From Candidatus Gracilibacteria bacterium (GTDB lineage Bacteria > Patescibacteriota > Gracilibacteria > BD1-5 > UBA2023), in assembly GCA_028687475.1 (NCBI GenBank), contig JAQUAB010000001.1, positions 186,001 to 250,000 on the forward strand: DNA of 64,000 nucleotides. The letters run 5' to 3'. The notes below the pieces were generated by a model, which saw nothing but the letters and a program-made list of their open reading frames with translations, made no database searches and was not told the DNA's origin. Position numbers and translations under genes: made by a program. Shown piece by piece: positions 1 to 8,805 of this stretch. Within the stretch, counting starts at the first letter, position 1. Each line of letters starts with the position of its first letter.

Positions 1-30
1 AGAAATACCCATTTCCCGATTAACGCGCGA

Positions 31-58
31 ATTATATAGAAAGAAGGAAGAAATGCAA
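31..58 (-). promoter_or_regulatory. promoter for a gene left of the window
   Basis: Minus strand: TTGCAT (58-53), 16-nt pyrimidine-rich spacer ending TTTCTA, TATAAT (36-31), followed by TCGCGCG. It points out of the window; bases 1-125 contain no gene that I can support. Confidence 0.6.
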
Positions 59-125
59 AGCAAAATATAGAGTTTTTTCTATGAAAACATTCTCCATAAA
101 TATTCTCATTCCCCCTATCCTCCAA

Positions 126-533
126 TTATCTCATTCATGAATCCATCGCCACATTCGAAAGTCGATCTGCTTCCTTATTTTGTTCACGAGGAATATGCGT
201 AAAAGAAATGTGTCCACCCCACTTCCCTATTCTCTCCTGAATATCCAGAAATATTTCTTTTAATTGTGCATTTTTGATTTTATAATTGCCCGAAAGTTGT
301 TCGATCACGAGTTTGGAATCAGCATACAATTCGATCTCCGTTGCTCCAAGCTCAATAGCGCGACTGATACCGAGGAGAACCGCAGTATATTCAGCAATAT
401 TATTCGTCGCAATACCCAAGGACTTATATCGACGTTCTATCACTTGTCCATCCGCTGACGACAAAAAAACTCCACACCCCGAAGGACCTGGATTTCCACG
501 AGATCATCCATCTGTATAGACAATATATTTCAT
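126..533 (-). CDS. rnhA: ribonuclease HI family protein
   Basis: Hydrolyses the RNA strand of RNA-DNA hybrids (family knowledge). The N-terminus MKYIVYTDGGSRGNPGPSG is the classic RNase H first strand with its catalytic Asp; the second Gly of DGG is encoded by TGA. The later motifs AEYTAVLLGI, LYADSKLVIEQL and REQNKEADRLSN supply the remaining acidic residues. 135 aa. The start is the ATG directly before the first beta strand. The nominal TGA stop at 135-137 is read through as Gly and the frame ends at TAA 126-128. The start lies 2 nt after the sixA stop, so the two are probably cotranscribed. Confidence 0.93.
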
Positions 534-535
534 AA

Positions 536-1084
536 CTATGCAAGATCTTCCAATTGAAGAAATTGTGGTGTAAGATAGTAAATAAATTTGAGAGTTCCGG
601 GTTTGACATCTTTCCAGTCAGAACACTCAGGAAGCGAAAGTATGATAACTGATCATTTTTTCATCGACGGAACTGATTCACCAGAGAGAAATGCCGCAAA
701 ATCACTGAGATCGTCATTGTGTCCAACAATAACAAGAACATCACAATCTTTTTTTGTCTTCTTGACAATATTCATGTGAATATTCATCGCATTTCTCGTA
801 GGAAGGATATTTTCATTATACAAATCGTCTACATATTCCACTGTATCAAGTGAGAATTTTTTGGCCAAATCAATAGCAGTACTCTTTGTACGAGCGGACG
901 GACTCGCAACGATACGATTCGGCCTCACTCCAATAAGTCGCAAATAATTGGCAACCATTTTATTGGAGTTTTCGCCGATAGAACTCAAAGGCCTATCGAA
1001 ATCTTCACCTTGCCATTCGTTTCGCTCGATTGCCTTTGCATGCCGTACGAGGATGATTTGTTTTTTCTTCAGATTACAAAACAT
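536..1084 (-). CDS. sixA: SixA-like histidine phosphatase
   Basis: Histidine phosphatase superfamily protein of about 182 aa, likely a phosphohistidine phosphatase. The RHA signature sits in IILVRHAKAIER near the N-terminus, the second catalytic His in VIVGHNDDLSDF, and RPLSSIGENSNKMV matches the SixA pattern. One UGA (KKGSVIILS) extends the C-terminus to TAG 536-538; without it the protein loses about 39 residues. The start is uncertain: ATG at 1084 or 1093. A TATAAT at 1092-1097 on this strand would put the transcript start at or just before the 1084 ATG. The physiological target is not visible from the sequence. Confidence 0.85.
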
Positions 1085-1091
1085 ACCCGAC

Positions 1092-1118
1092 ATTATACAA
1101 GAAATCCCCAAGAGTAAA
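1092..1118 (-). promoter_or_regulatory. candidate sixA promoter
   Basis: TATAAT at 1092-1097 (reverse strand) with a weak TTTACT 15 nt upstream. The -10 ends 7 nt before the ATG at 1084, consistent with a leaderless message. Confidence 0.4.
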
Positions 1119-1176
1119 GCTTGGAGATTTCTTTTTGCCTTGCATTTATCATTTATCATTTACAATTTATCATTTT

Positions 1177-2091
1177 CTAATTATCCTTCATACTTTCCAC
1201 TCCGCTCACAATCTCAGAAACTTCTTTTGTGATAGCAGATTGACGAGTTTTATTATAGACAAGTGTAAGTCCAGCAGCTTTCTTATTTGCACTATCTTTT
1301 GCATTTTTCATAGCCACCATTCGAGCTGCATGTTCAGAAGCCTTCGCTTCCAATAATGTCTCATGGAAAATCGCATCGAAAATCATCGGGATAGTGAATG
1401 AGACAATCGTCTCAACATCTGGTTCAATCGTAAAGTCACCTTCATAGGAATCATTCTGATATTTCCCGCCAGCAACCCGTTCCAAGAAAGTGAATATCTC
1501 ATCTTTTTGGACTGGAAATATTGGCTTCACCACGGGAAGCTGCGTAATAGCAGAAACGTAGTGATTATAAATCACAGAAATCTTTGAATATTTTCCCGTT
1601 TTCCATTCCTCGATAACCGTACGAACCATCCTTCGAGATTCCGCTGGAGTGAGTGGATCATCTATTTCATCAGAAAAATCGGCGAGAAGATTTTGCCCTG
1701 TACGGAGAATAAAGTCACGAGCTCGTTTTCCTATGGTAATATAGTCATATTCACGTGTATATGGAAGATCACCATCATCTCGGATATACTCTGTTGCCTT
1801 TTTGAAAATATTTACATTGTATCCTCCACAGAGTCCTTTTTGAGAGGCTACAAGAATGAGAAGTTCTTTTTTGGCATCTTTTGGAACATGTGAATATACA
1901 CCAAGAATGTCATCATTTTTTGCGGTTTTTCCCAGTATAGAGAGAGTCGCAAGAGCAAATGGACGAAGTGAAAGAACACCATCTTGTGCCTTTTTCATCT
2001 TCACAGTAGAAATAAGCTCCATGGCTTTCGTGATTTTCCCTGTATTTTTGACGGATTTGATTCGAGATTTGATTTCTTTTCCTGATGCCAT
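1177..2091 (-). CDS. atpG: F1F0 ATP synthase gamma subunit
   Basis: Central rotor shaft of F1, coupling proton flow to catalysis. 304 aa, normal length. The N-terminal helix MASGKEIKSRIKSVKNTGKI with KAMELISTVKM and the C-terminal helix (EHAARMVAMKNAKDSA, TLVYNKTRQSAITKE) are both family-typical and form the coiled coil inside alpha3beta3. No UGA codon. Stop is TAG 1177-1179. It follows atpA across a 127-bp spacer holding a palindromic repeat. It is the last ATP synthase gene here; atpD and atpC, which normally follow, are absent. Confidence 0.96.
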   Translation of the reverse strand: MASGKEIKSRIKSVKNTGKITKAMELISTVKMKKAQDGVLSLRPFALATLSILGKTAKNDDILGVYSHVPKDAKKELLILVASQKGLCGGYNVNIFKKATEYIRDDGDLPYTREYDYITIGKRARDFILRTGQNLLADFSDEIDDPLTPAESRRMVRTVIEEWKTGKYSKISVIYNHYVSAITQLPVVKPIFPVQKDEIFTFLERVAGGKYQNDSYEGDFTIEPDVETIVSFTIPMIFDAIFHETLLEAKASEHAARMVAMKNAKDSANKKAAGLTLVYNKTRQSAITKEVSEIVSGVESMKDN

Positions 2092-2113
2092 AAATAAGTA
2101 ATTATTACTGTAA

Positions 2114-2214
2114 TTTTGTCATTCTCCGCAAGGAGAATCTCTTATGAACTATCTCTTAAGATGATTTAAAAAGAGATTTCTCGACTTCATTTCATTTCGC
2201 TCGAAATGACAAAA
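2114..2214. repeat. palindromic interspersed repeat, copy 1
   Basis: About 100 bp between atpA and atpG, bounded by TTTTGTCATT and its inverse AATGACAAAA, with inner inverted segments (GAATCTCTT / AAGAGATTTC; CTCCGCAAGGAG). Related copies lie at 51502-51604 and 53176-53244, and inside murD and leuS. Confidence 0.75.
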
Positions 2215-2218
2215 GAAA

Positions 2219-3742
2219 TTATTTCTTTTCCGTAAAAAGCTTTCCGAAGTTCTCGAGGAATTCCTTGAGTGATGCTTTTGTTTCATCAGAGAAATCACGG
2301 GATTCACGGATGGCTGTGAGAATCTTTTCTTCACGATCGAGTGCGAGATAGAGATCATGTTCATATTGACGAATCTGATCAACAGAAATATTGTCGAGAT
2401 ATCCATTTGAACCAGCGAAAATCATAGCAACTTGACGCTCGAAAGTCACCGGAGAATAAATATCTTGCTTGAGAATTTCTACCATACGTTTTCCACGTTC
2501 GAGTTGTTTTTTTGTATCTGCATCGAGATCAGAAGCAAACTGAGAAAAGGCTTCCAACTCACGATATTGTGCGAGAGTAAGTTTGAGTGTACCAGCATTT
2601 TTCTTCATCGCCTTTGTCTGGGCATCACCACCAACACGAGAAACAGAAAGCCCAACGTTAATAGCTGGTTTTACACCAGAATTGAAAAGTCCTGACTCGA
2701 GAAATATTTGTCCATCGGTAATGGAAATAACATTGGTTGGAACATATGCTGATACATCACCACCTTGAGTCTCAATAATCGGAAGTGCGGTCATAGAACC
2801 TGCACCAAGATCATCAGAAAGCTTCGCAGCACGCTCGAGAAGACGAGAGTGAAGATAGAATACATCTCCAGGATACGCTTCACGTCCTGGTGGACGACGA
2901 AGAAGAAGTGACATTTCACGATAGGCATTCGCATGTTTCGTGAGATCATCATAAATAATGAGTGCATGTTCTCCCTTGAACATGAAATATTCACCCATAG
3001 CAGCACCAGCAAATGGAGAAAGCCACTGCATCGCAGCAGGAGATGATGCACCCGCAGCAACAATGATTGTATAATCCATTGCACCTGCCTTGCGAAGTTC
3101 TTCCGCAATAGCAACCACTTTGGAATCTTTTTGTCCGATAGCAACATAGATACATTTCACACCATTTCCCTTCTGATTGAGGATAGTATCGATAGCAATC
3201 TGGGTTTTTCCTGTCTGACGATCACCAATAATCAATTCGCGTTGTCCACGTCCGATTGGTACCAGCGCATCAATCGCCTTGATACCAGTAGCCATTGGTT
3301 CATGAACATGCTTACGACTCATAACACCAGTAGCGACGAATTCTGCTGGACGATGCTCTGAAGCTTTAATTTCTCATTTTCCATCGATAGGATTTCCGAG
3401 TGGATCCACGACACGTCCGAGGAGTGCCTCGCCCACTGGAACTTCGAGGATTTTTCCTGTAGCAGTTGCTACCATTCCCTCATGAATTCCTTCGAATCCA
3501 GAAAGGATAACAATACCAACTGAGTGTTCTTCAAGATTCATGGCAACACCACGAGCACCAGATTCGAATGCCACTACTTCATTGTAGGCAACATTCTTGA
3601 GTCCGACGACTTTCGCGATACCATCACCGAGATAGACCACTTCTCCCGCATTCACTCTCGATGGAGAAAGATCGGCGGTATCAATCTCTCGTTCGAGAGA
3701 TTTTATGAGGTCAGAAGCAAGCTGTACAGGAGATTGAGACAT
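2219..3742 (-). CDS. atpA: F1F0 ATP synthase alpha subunit
   Basis: Non-catalytic nucleotide-binding subunit of F1. 507 aa, normal length. The Walker [25 protein letters not shown] (Walker B region) and the C-terminal helices are present. A single in-frame TGA at 3371-3373 falls exactly on the Gly of NPIDGKGEIK, joining the N-terminal beta barrel to the nucleotide-binding domain; under the standard code the gene would be split in two. [11 protein letters not shown] follows as in all family members. Ends at TAA 2219-2221. It lies between atpH and atpG. Confidence 0.97.
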
Positions 3743-3793
3743 AAAAAGATATATTAGGTTTTAGATTTTAGATACGAAATACATATCTGAAAA

Positions 3794-4147
3794 TTAACTA
3801 TGAAAAAGATGGGAAAGTTTCTGAAATGATACTTCGACAATATCATCACCATAATGAAAACGGACGCCAGCAATAAGTTTTGGATTTTCTCGAAAAGTAA
3901 TCGCATCCTGAGATCCTGAATATTCACTGAAATATTTTTTGCAAAAAGTCTCAGTATATTTCTTCAGAAGCACATCTTCGATTCCGGGCGCATATTCTAC
4001 ATAAGGAATCATCTCAGTAACCACGCGAGGATCTGAGAGAACTGCGCGATGTCCTACCTGGCGCAAAGAGTTCTTGTAGTTCCTCAGAACACGAAGCGTA
4101 TCTGTGAGAAACTCGCGAGAATATGAAGAAAGTTTAGGGGTCGTCAT
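3794..4147 (-). CDS. atpH: F1F0 ATP synthase delta subunit (short)
   Basis: Peripheral-stalk subunit linking F1 to the b subunits. Only 117 aa against about 175 for typical AtpH. Assigned partly by position between atpF and atpA. The C-terminal part (ENPKLIAGVRFHYGDDIVEVSF) matches the conserved delta C-terminal strand, where members read GGLVIRIGDKVIDGS. The N-terminal helical bundle looks reduced. No UGA. Ends TAA. Confidence 0.85.
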   Translation of the reverse strand: MTTPKLSSYSREFLTDTLRVLRNYKNSLRQVGHRAVLSDPRVVTEMIPYVEYAPGIEDVLLKKYTETFCKKYFSEYSGSQDAITFRENPKLIAGVRFHYGDDIVEVSFQKLSHLFHS

Positions 4148-4162
4148 AAAAAAATGGAAGAA

Positions 4163-4642
4163 TTACGAGAGAGAAATATCTTTTGTCTGAGCCTTGAGAA
4201 ATTCTGTGTGATCTTTTGTATTCTCACCAAAAATCTTTGCGTTCAATTTGAGTGCAATATCGACAATTTTCGTTCGGAGTTCATCTGCCATAACTTTGCG
4301 TTCATGATCTACATCAGCAAATCCCTTTGAACGCGCGACATCAGCATCAGCATGAGCCTTTGCAATAATCTCCGCACTTTCTTTTCGAGCATTTTCGAGA
4401 ATCTCAGAAGCAGTCAATCGAGCATCGACTTTGGCTTGGTCGACGATATTCTCAGCCTGAGCATGCGCTTCTGTGACGATATGCGCAGATTTCTGAAGTT
4501 TCTCTTCGAGAGATTTTCTATTTTTCGCCTCTTCATCGAGATACTTGAGATATGGACGAAAAAAGTAAACCGAAAGAACTCCAATAACTATTGCAATATT
4601 GATCGTCTGGATAATAAATGTCGGAATATTGATGAGATCCAT
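4163..4642 (-). CDS. atpF: F1F0 ATP synthase b subunit
   Basis: Peripheral-stalk dimer of the F0 sector. 159 aa: one N-terminal membrane helix (IIQTINIAIVIGVLSVYFF) followed by a long charged Ala/Glu/Lys-rich helix (KNRKSLEEKLQKSAHIVTEA onward), the expected coiled coil. No UGA. The 15 nt upstream of its ATG are pyrimidine-rich with no Shine-Dalgarno motif. It sits between atpE and atpH. Confidence 0.93.
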   Translation of the reverse strand: MDLINIPTFIIQTINIAIVIGVLSVYFFRPYLKYLDEEAKNRKSLEEKLQKSAHIVTEAHAQAENIVDQAKVDARLTASEILENARKESAEIIAKAHADADVARSKGFADVDHERKVMADELRTKIVDIALKLNAKIFGENTKDHTEFLKAQTKDISLS

Positions 4643-4688
4643 AAAAAAGGAAGGTTAGAAAGGAGAAAATCTCCTACAAGGAAAAAGA

Positions 4689-4907
4689 CTACTTAATAAG
4701 AAAGAGAGCAAGAAACGCAAGAAGACCAAGGAGTTCGGCAAAGGCAAACGCCATAAGCATAGGAGTAAATACTTCCTTTGAAGCGGCTGGATTGCGTCCG
4801 ATAGCATTGAGTGCAGCAGCACCAATAAGACCAATACCAATACCAGGACCGATGATGGCAATGAGAGCGATACCCTTAGCAAGAGCTACAGCTGAAGTTG
4901 GTTCCAT
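4689..4907 (-). CDS. atpE: F1F0 ATP synthase c subunit
   Basis: Proteolipid of the c-ring. 72 aa, two membrane hairpin helices with the polar loop GRNPAA and an essential carboxylate in FAFAELLGLLAF. The residue after the Glu is Leu, not the Ser/Thr common in sodium-binding rings, so proton coupling is more likely; this is inference. The Gly-rich first helix (GPGIGIGLIG) contains no UGA. Between atpB and atpF. Confidence 0.95.
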   Translation of the reverse strand: MEPTSAVALAKGIALIAIIGPGIGIGLIGAAALNAIGRNPAASKEVFTPMLMAFAFAELLGLLAFLALFLIK

Positions 4908-4997
4908 AATAGAAAAGGAAAAAGGATAAATAAGAGTGTCCTGAAAGTCAGGATAGAATCTTCGAAGAGACCGAAGACTCCGTTCTGGCTTTGAGAT

Positions 4998-5882
4998 TTA
5001 GTGAGATTCTTTGGTGATGGATTCTTTCAAGTATACCGCCGCAAGTGTCATGAATATAAATGCTTGAAGGAATGCAACGAGAAGTTCGAAAAACCAAAAT
5101 GGAAGAACGAGAACACCGCCAATACCGTAGAGTCCGTGAAGTGGAAGCATTGTTCCAAGGTATGCAATAACTCCAATGAGTGCTACTCCTGCAAAAATAT
5201 TCGCGAAAAGTCGAACTGAGAGAGAAATAATACGAGTGAACTCTCCAAGAAAATGAATCCAACCAACGGGAACATTAATAATCTTTTCAATCATTCCATG
5301 ACCCGAGAAATTGAACAAGTAATGCATAAAGTGATGGATTGGTCACTTTATGATAATTGCAGTTGCCTGTGCGATAATAATAGTTGCAAGTGCCATGACG
5401 AGAGTTGTTGAAATTTCTGCATTTATCGGACGAAGATATGTGCGAAGTGATGGAATCGACATAGTCACATAATCGAAAATCAATCCGACAATATTCCCTG
5501 CAAAAATAAATACAAAGAATCCGGCAACAAGCGGAAGAAATACTCGTACTGCTTTTTTGCTATCGAGAATTCCTGTGAGAAAATTGTCGAAACGAGTCAC
5601 AATATCAAGACCAAGAGAACGAAAACGAGGAATCAAGTTCGTACGAAGCGCAATCTGAAACAGTGCAACAAAGACAAAAATCACAGCCATCACAATCCAA
5701 GTCGAGAAAACAGTAGTCGTGATAGGATATCCTGCAATCTGCCAGTCATGAATTGGCTCTCCAGTGACGGCCAAAATATGAGGACTTGCTTCGTGAGCTC
5801 CTGCATGTGCTTCGCCAGAAACAGCAACTTCATGTGCTACTTCGAGAGTCTCTGATGTGGTTTCGGTTTGGATACCAGACAT
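4998..5882 (-). CDS. atpB: F1F0 ATP synthase a subunit
   Basis: Stator half-channel of F0. 294 aa. The essential Arg lies in SLSVRLFANIFAG. Several membrane helices are visible (TVFSTWIVMAVIFVFVALF, VFLPLVAGFFVFIFAGNIVG). One TGA at 5340-5342 encodes the Gly in IIKGPIHHF and joins two frames. I chose ATG 5882 (MSGIQTE): the upstream ATG at 5936 lies inside the -35 box of the strong promoter at 5909-5936. First gene of the atpBEFHAG cluster. Confidence 0.94.
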
Positions 5883-5900
5883 AGTTTGTGTTTTGAGAAA

Positions 5901-5936
5901 TCGCGCGAAGTATATAGAAAGACGTTTGTTTTGCAA
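5901..5936 (-). promoter_or_regulatory. atp operon promoter with GC-rich discriminator
   Basis: On the minus strand: TTGCAA (5936-5931), a 16-nt spacer ending TTTCTA, TATACT (5914-5909), then TCGCGCGA. The same architecture occurs at 31-58, 51968-51995 and 61442-61469. Confidence 0.75.
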
Positions 5937-6052
5937 GTTTTTCTTGAGGAGAAAATATCGTTTAAAAAAATCCCTGAATTTCTTCAGAGACTTTTCATTT
6001 TTCTGCCAATGTCGATAATCTTAAATCTTGAATTCTTAATTTTGAATTTTTT

Positions 6053-6514
6053 CTATTCCCCCATCACTACACATCCTGTCTTCTCGGAAGAGAGATCTGC
6101 TTCTTTGAGCTTGTATTTTGTCACTGCTGGTTCTGAGGAACCGAGCGCCACAGCAATCTCATGTGCGAGTTCGCCATAGGTGACGAGAAGTCTTGGTTCG
6201 ATTTTTTCGAGAACGACCTGCATGGATTTCGCACCTGGCATGACGAGGACATCGACATTCCCGAGAAATTCGAGAATATCACCAGAAATCTCGGTAACAA
6301 GAGCTGGAATATATGCTATCCAATATCCTTCGACTCGAAAGTGATAATAGTTCACTCCATTTTCTGCATGAACATAGAGGAGAAAACCTCCTTTCTCATA
6401 TTCTCCAGGAATATCGACAGACATACCATCAAGCACGAGAGAACTGCTTGCGATTTCGATAATCTTCTTATCTGACTCGATTGTGAGCGCATTGTTTTTG
6501 TAGAGGAATTCCAT
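6053..6514 (-). CDS. degenerate MBL-fold-like protein
   Basis: 153 aa. The pattern VDIPGEYEKGGFLLYV, then GDILEFLGNVDVLVMPGA and EKIEPRLLVTYGELA, matches the layout of small MBL-fold hydrolases, which read PGEYEI-GI, GDVDVLLVPVGG and IEPRIVIPMHY. The metal-binding HxHxDH region and the final His are missing, so catalysis is unlikely. No UGA. Ends TAG. It lies upstream of atpB, in the same direction, separated by the atpB promoter. Function unknown. Confidence 0.55.
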   Translation of the reverse strand: MEFLYKNNALTIESDKKIIEIASSSLVLDGMSVDIPGEYEKGGFLLYVHAENGVNYYHFRVEGYWIAYIPALVTEISGDILEFLGNVDVLVMPGAKSMQVVLEKIEPRLLVTYGELAHEIAVALGSSEPAVTKYKLKEADLSSEKTGCVVMGE

Positions 6515-6520
6515 AAGTAT

Positions 6521-6552
6521 AGTTGGTTAGTTGGTTAGTTGGTTAGTTGGTT
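6521..6552. repeat. 8-bp tandem repeat (AGTTGGTT)x4
   Basis: Four exact copies of AGTTGGTT in the spacer between the MBL-like gene and the four-helix-bundle gene. Copy number could vary between strains. Confidence 0.9.
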
Positions 6553-6561
6553 AAACTATAA

Positions 6562-6919
6562 CTAAGTCAAATTAAAAGAATGTATAAGTCTAGTGAGCAT
6601 TTTTCCTACTATAGCCAATTCATTTTCGAGTAGAATATAGTCTTCATTTGAAATAAATCAAAGATTTTTTGCTATCAGGAGTTGTGTATCTACTTCTGCA
6701 CAAGATCCACGAGCGATATATAAGGAAATAAACTTGCTCTTTTTCCGTACCTCTAGCACCTCATTCTGCAATATTACTTGGAATCGATACGATTGCTCGT
6801 TTAATTTGATCTGTAATACCAAAGAGTTCAGATTTTGGGAATTTTTCAAGAAGCTTATAGGTTTCAGTTACAATATCTACACTTCTTTTCCAAACATTCA
6901 ATTCTTTATGTGAATACAT
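6562..6919 (-). pseudogene. four-helix-bundle protein (23S rRNA IVS type), frameshifted
   Basis: The N-terminal part MYSHKELNVWKRSVDIV, KSELFGITDQIKRAIVSIPSNIAEGGARGTEK and the C-terminal part FISLYIARGSCAEVDTQLLIAKNLGFI match the S23/four-helix-bundle family found in rRNA intervening sequences and elsewhere. The two parts are in different frames; the join is a 5-base A run in the coding strand (6740-6744). Removing one A restores EKSKFISLYIARGS. Two UGA codons encode Gly (AEGG, NLGF). Ends TAG 6562-6564. Either a one-base sequence error, a contingency tract or a young pseudogene. Confidence 0.75.
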
Positions 6920-6993
6920 ATGAAAAGGTTATACAATAACAATAACTTTTGTATCTAACCCACCATCCTACTAACACACCAACAAACTATTTA

Positions 6994-7443
6994 TTACATA
7001 AAATGTTTATTTTTTTCGAGAAATCCGACAACATCAGGCTTCAAGAATATCTTCTTGAGTTCTTCTGGTTCGAACCATTTATATCCGATAAATCGCTCTT
7101 CGCGACGAGGACGAGGCTCAGATTTCCCGGTATATCGAACGAGAAAAAGGGAAACTTCTTTGTGGATGATTGGGGCACCTTCGAGATATCCGGCGATAAA
7201 TGAATAGGCAATCTTGTTCATGAATTTGACGACATTGAGGTCTGATTCAGCGAGTCCAGTCTCTTCAGAGATTTCACGAACAGCTGTTTCGAGAGCACTT
7301 TCATTCTCTTCGATGTGTCATTTTGGGAGGACGTATTCGAGTTCGTTTTTCGCATTTTTCCATGCGAGCATCAGAACTTGGATTCTGTCTCAGATCTTTC
7401 TATACACCAAACCGCCAGCACTCTTTTCATGGAGTTCTGTCAT
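6994..7443 (-). CDS. Nudix hydrolase
   Basis: 149 aa. Complete Nudix box GHIEENESALETAVREISEE followed by TGL, whose first Gly is UGA; a second UGA encodes Gly in YRKIGDRIQVL. Nudix enzymes hydrolyse nucleoside diphosphates linked to a moiety X; the substrate is not predictable here. The C-terminus carries FIGYKWFEPEELKKIF, a common Nudix end. Start ATG 7443. A promoter is visible upstream. Confidence 0.9.
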
Positions 7444-7469
7444 AGGTATGATTTTAAAGTATTGGATGC

Positions 7470-7497
7470 ATTATAGCAAGAATACTGAAAAAATCAA
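7470..7497 (-). promoter_or_regulatory. promoter of the Nudix gene
   Basis: Minus strand TTGATT, 16-nt spacer, TATAAT (7475-7470), about 26 nt before the ATG at 7443. Confidence 0.55.
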
Positions 7498-7536
7498 AAA
7501 ACTTCTCGTCAAAAAGTTGCTTTTTCGGACTTTCTC

Positions 7537-7542
7537 TATAAT
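7537..7542 (+). promoter_or_regulatory. candidate dnaN -10 box
   Basis: TATAAT with TTGCTT 14 nt upstream, a short spacer. The resulting leader of about 100 nt contains the 7-bp tandem repeat. Confidence 0.4.
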
Positions 7543-7608
7543 CTAGGTATGTAATTTTTGGGGGGATTTCCCTTCCTCTTGGAGCTAAAACATAAATTAT
7601 AATCTCAC

Positions 7609-7643
7609 ATTTATAATTTATAATTTATAATTTATAATTTATC
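7609..7643. repeat. 7-bp tandem repeat (ATTTATA)x5 before dnaN
   Basis: Five copies of ATTTATA (the last ends in C), stopping 3 bp before the dnaN ATG. Similar AT-only strings occur at 1144-1175 and near 34030. Confidence 0.9.
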
Positions 7644-7646
7644 ATA

Positions 7647-8768
7647 ATGCGTTTTCGTATTGGTACCCTTATATTCCGAAAAGCAATCGAAGCTGCCAGC
7701 CATGCAACTGGAGCCAATAATCTGACTCCAATTCTTGAGAATATTCTCATCGAAGCGGGATACAAAAAACTCACTGTGACAGGAAATAATCTCGAAATGG
7801 CAATTGAATATATTATCGAAGATGGAGTTGATGTGGAAGTAGAAGGCAAATTCACTATTTCTTCGAAATTTCTCACGTCCTATATTGCTCTTATACAAGA
7901 TGATGAAGTCACGGTTGAACTCGAAAAGGGTGGAAGTCTCCGATTCGCGACAAAAGGAAGCGATACAAAATTCAAAGGAGCCAGTGCAGAGAAATTCCCA
8001 GTTATTCCTTCACTCGTCAAGAATTCTCCACTCACCATAGAAACAAAAGATCTCAAAGTAGCCATCGAAAAAACACTTTTTTCTACCGCTGACGGAGCGA
8101 TTCGTCCTGTTCTTGCTGGTATTTATCTCAAACCTACAGAAGATGCTCTCATTTTTGCATCCACTGATAGTTTCCGTCTCTCAGAACTCCGTGTTGCTGG
8201 AAATGGAAATAATGCAACACCTGTTATCATACCGAAGAAAACAGCTCAAGAACTCTTGCGTATCGTGAATGAAGAAGGTGAATCCAATGCTATAGAACTC
8301 TATTTTCATGAGAATCAACTCCTCGCGGTTCGCGGAAATATCCGACTCTCTTCTCGTCTCCTCTCGGGAAAATTCCCAGAATACGATGGATTTTTTCCAA
8401 AAGAACATAGCACAAAAACAACACTTCTCAGAAATGACCTCACAACCAGCCTCAAGCAAGCCAATCTCGTAGCACGTGAGAATAACTACAATACTCGAAT
8501 CCGATCCAAACATGAAGGCGTCGTCGAAATCTCTACGGGAGACACGGAAGTTGGTGCATCGAGCATTTCCCTCACGGGTTCCGTCGAATGACACGAGGAA
8601 ATCATCGGTATCAATGCACAATATCTTCTCGAAGTCCTCTCGGTCATGAAGGAAGACTATATCAGCTTCGAATACAAGTCTGCACTCTCCCCTATCGTCA
8701 TCAAATGAGTTCCAGCTGAAGATGGAAAATACAGCTACCGACACCTCATCATGCCACTCAAAATATAA
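7647..8768 (+). CDS. dnaN: DNA polymerase III beta sliding clamp
   Basis: 373 aa, normal for DnaN. Three-fold clamp architecture: N-terminal VNNLTPILENILIE-type segment (here ANNLTPILENILIEAGY), middle TIETKDLKVAIEKTLFSTADGAIRPVLAGIYL, and C-terminal EIIGINAQYLLEVLSVMKED ending KYSYRHLIMPLKI, the canonical clamp C-terminus. Two UGA codons (8589-8591 and 8706-8708) encode Gly; under the standard code the last 59 residues would be lost. It heads a plus-strand run with pheS 37 bp downstream. No dnaA nearby. Confidence 0.96.
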
Positions 8769-8805
8769 TCATATTCACTCATACGTATAAATTACCCGAA
8801 AGATT

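Noticed and set aside
6521-7643. CRISPR array
   Set aside because: Units are 7-8 bp with no spacers.
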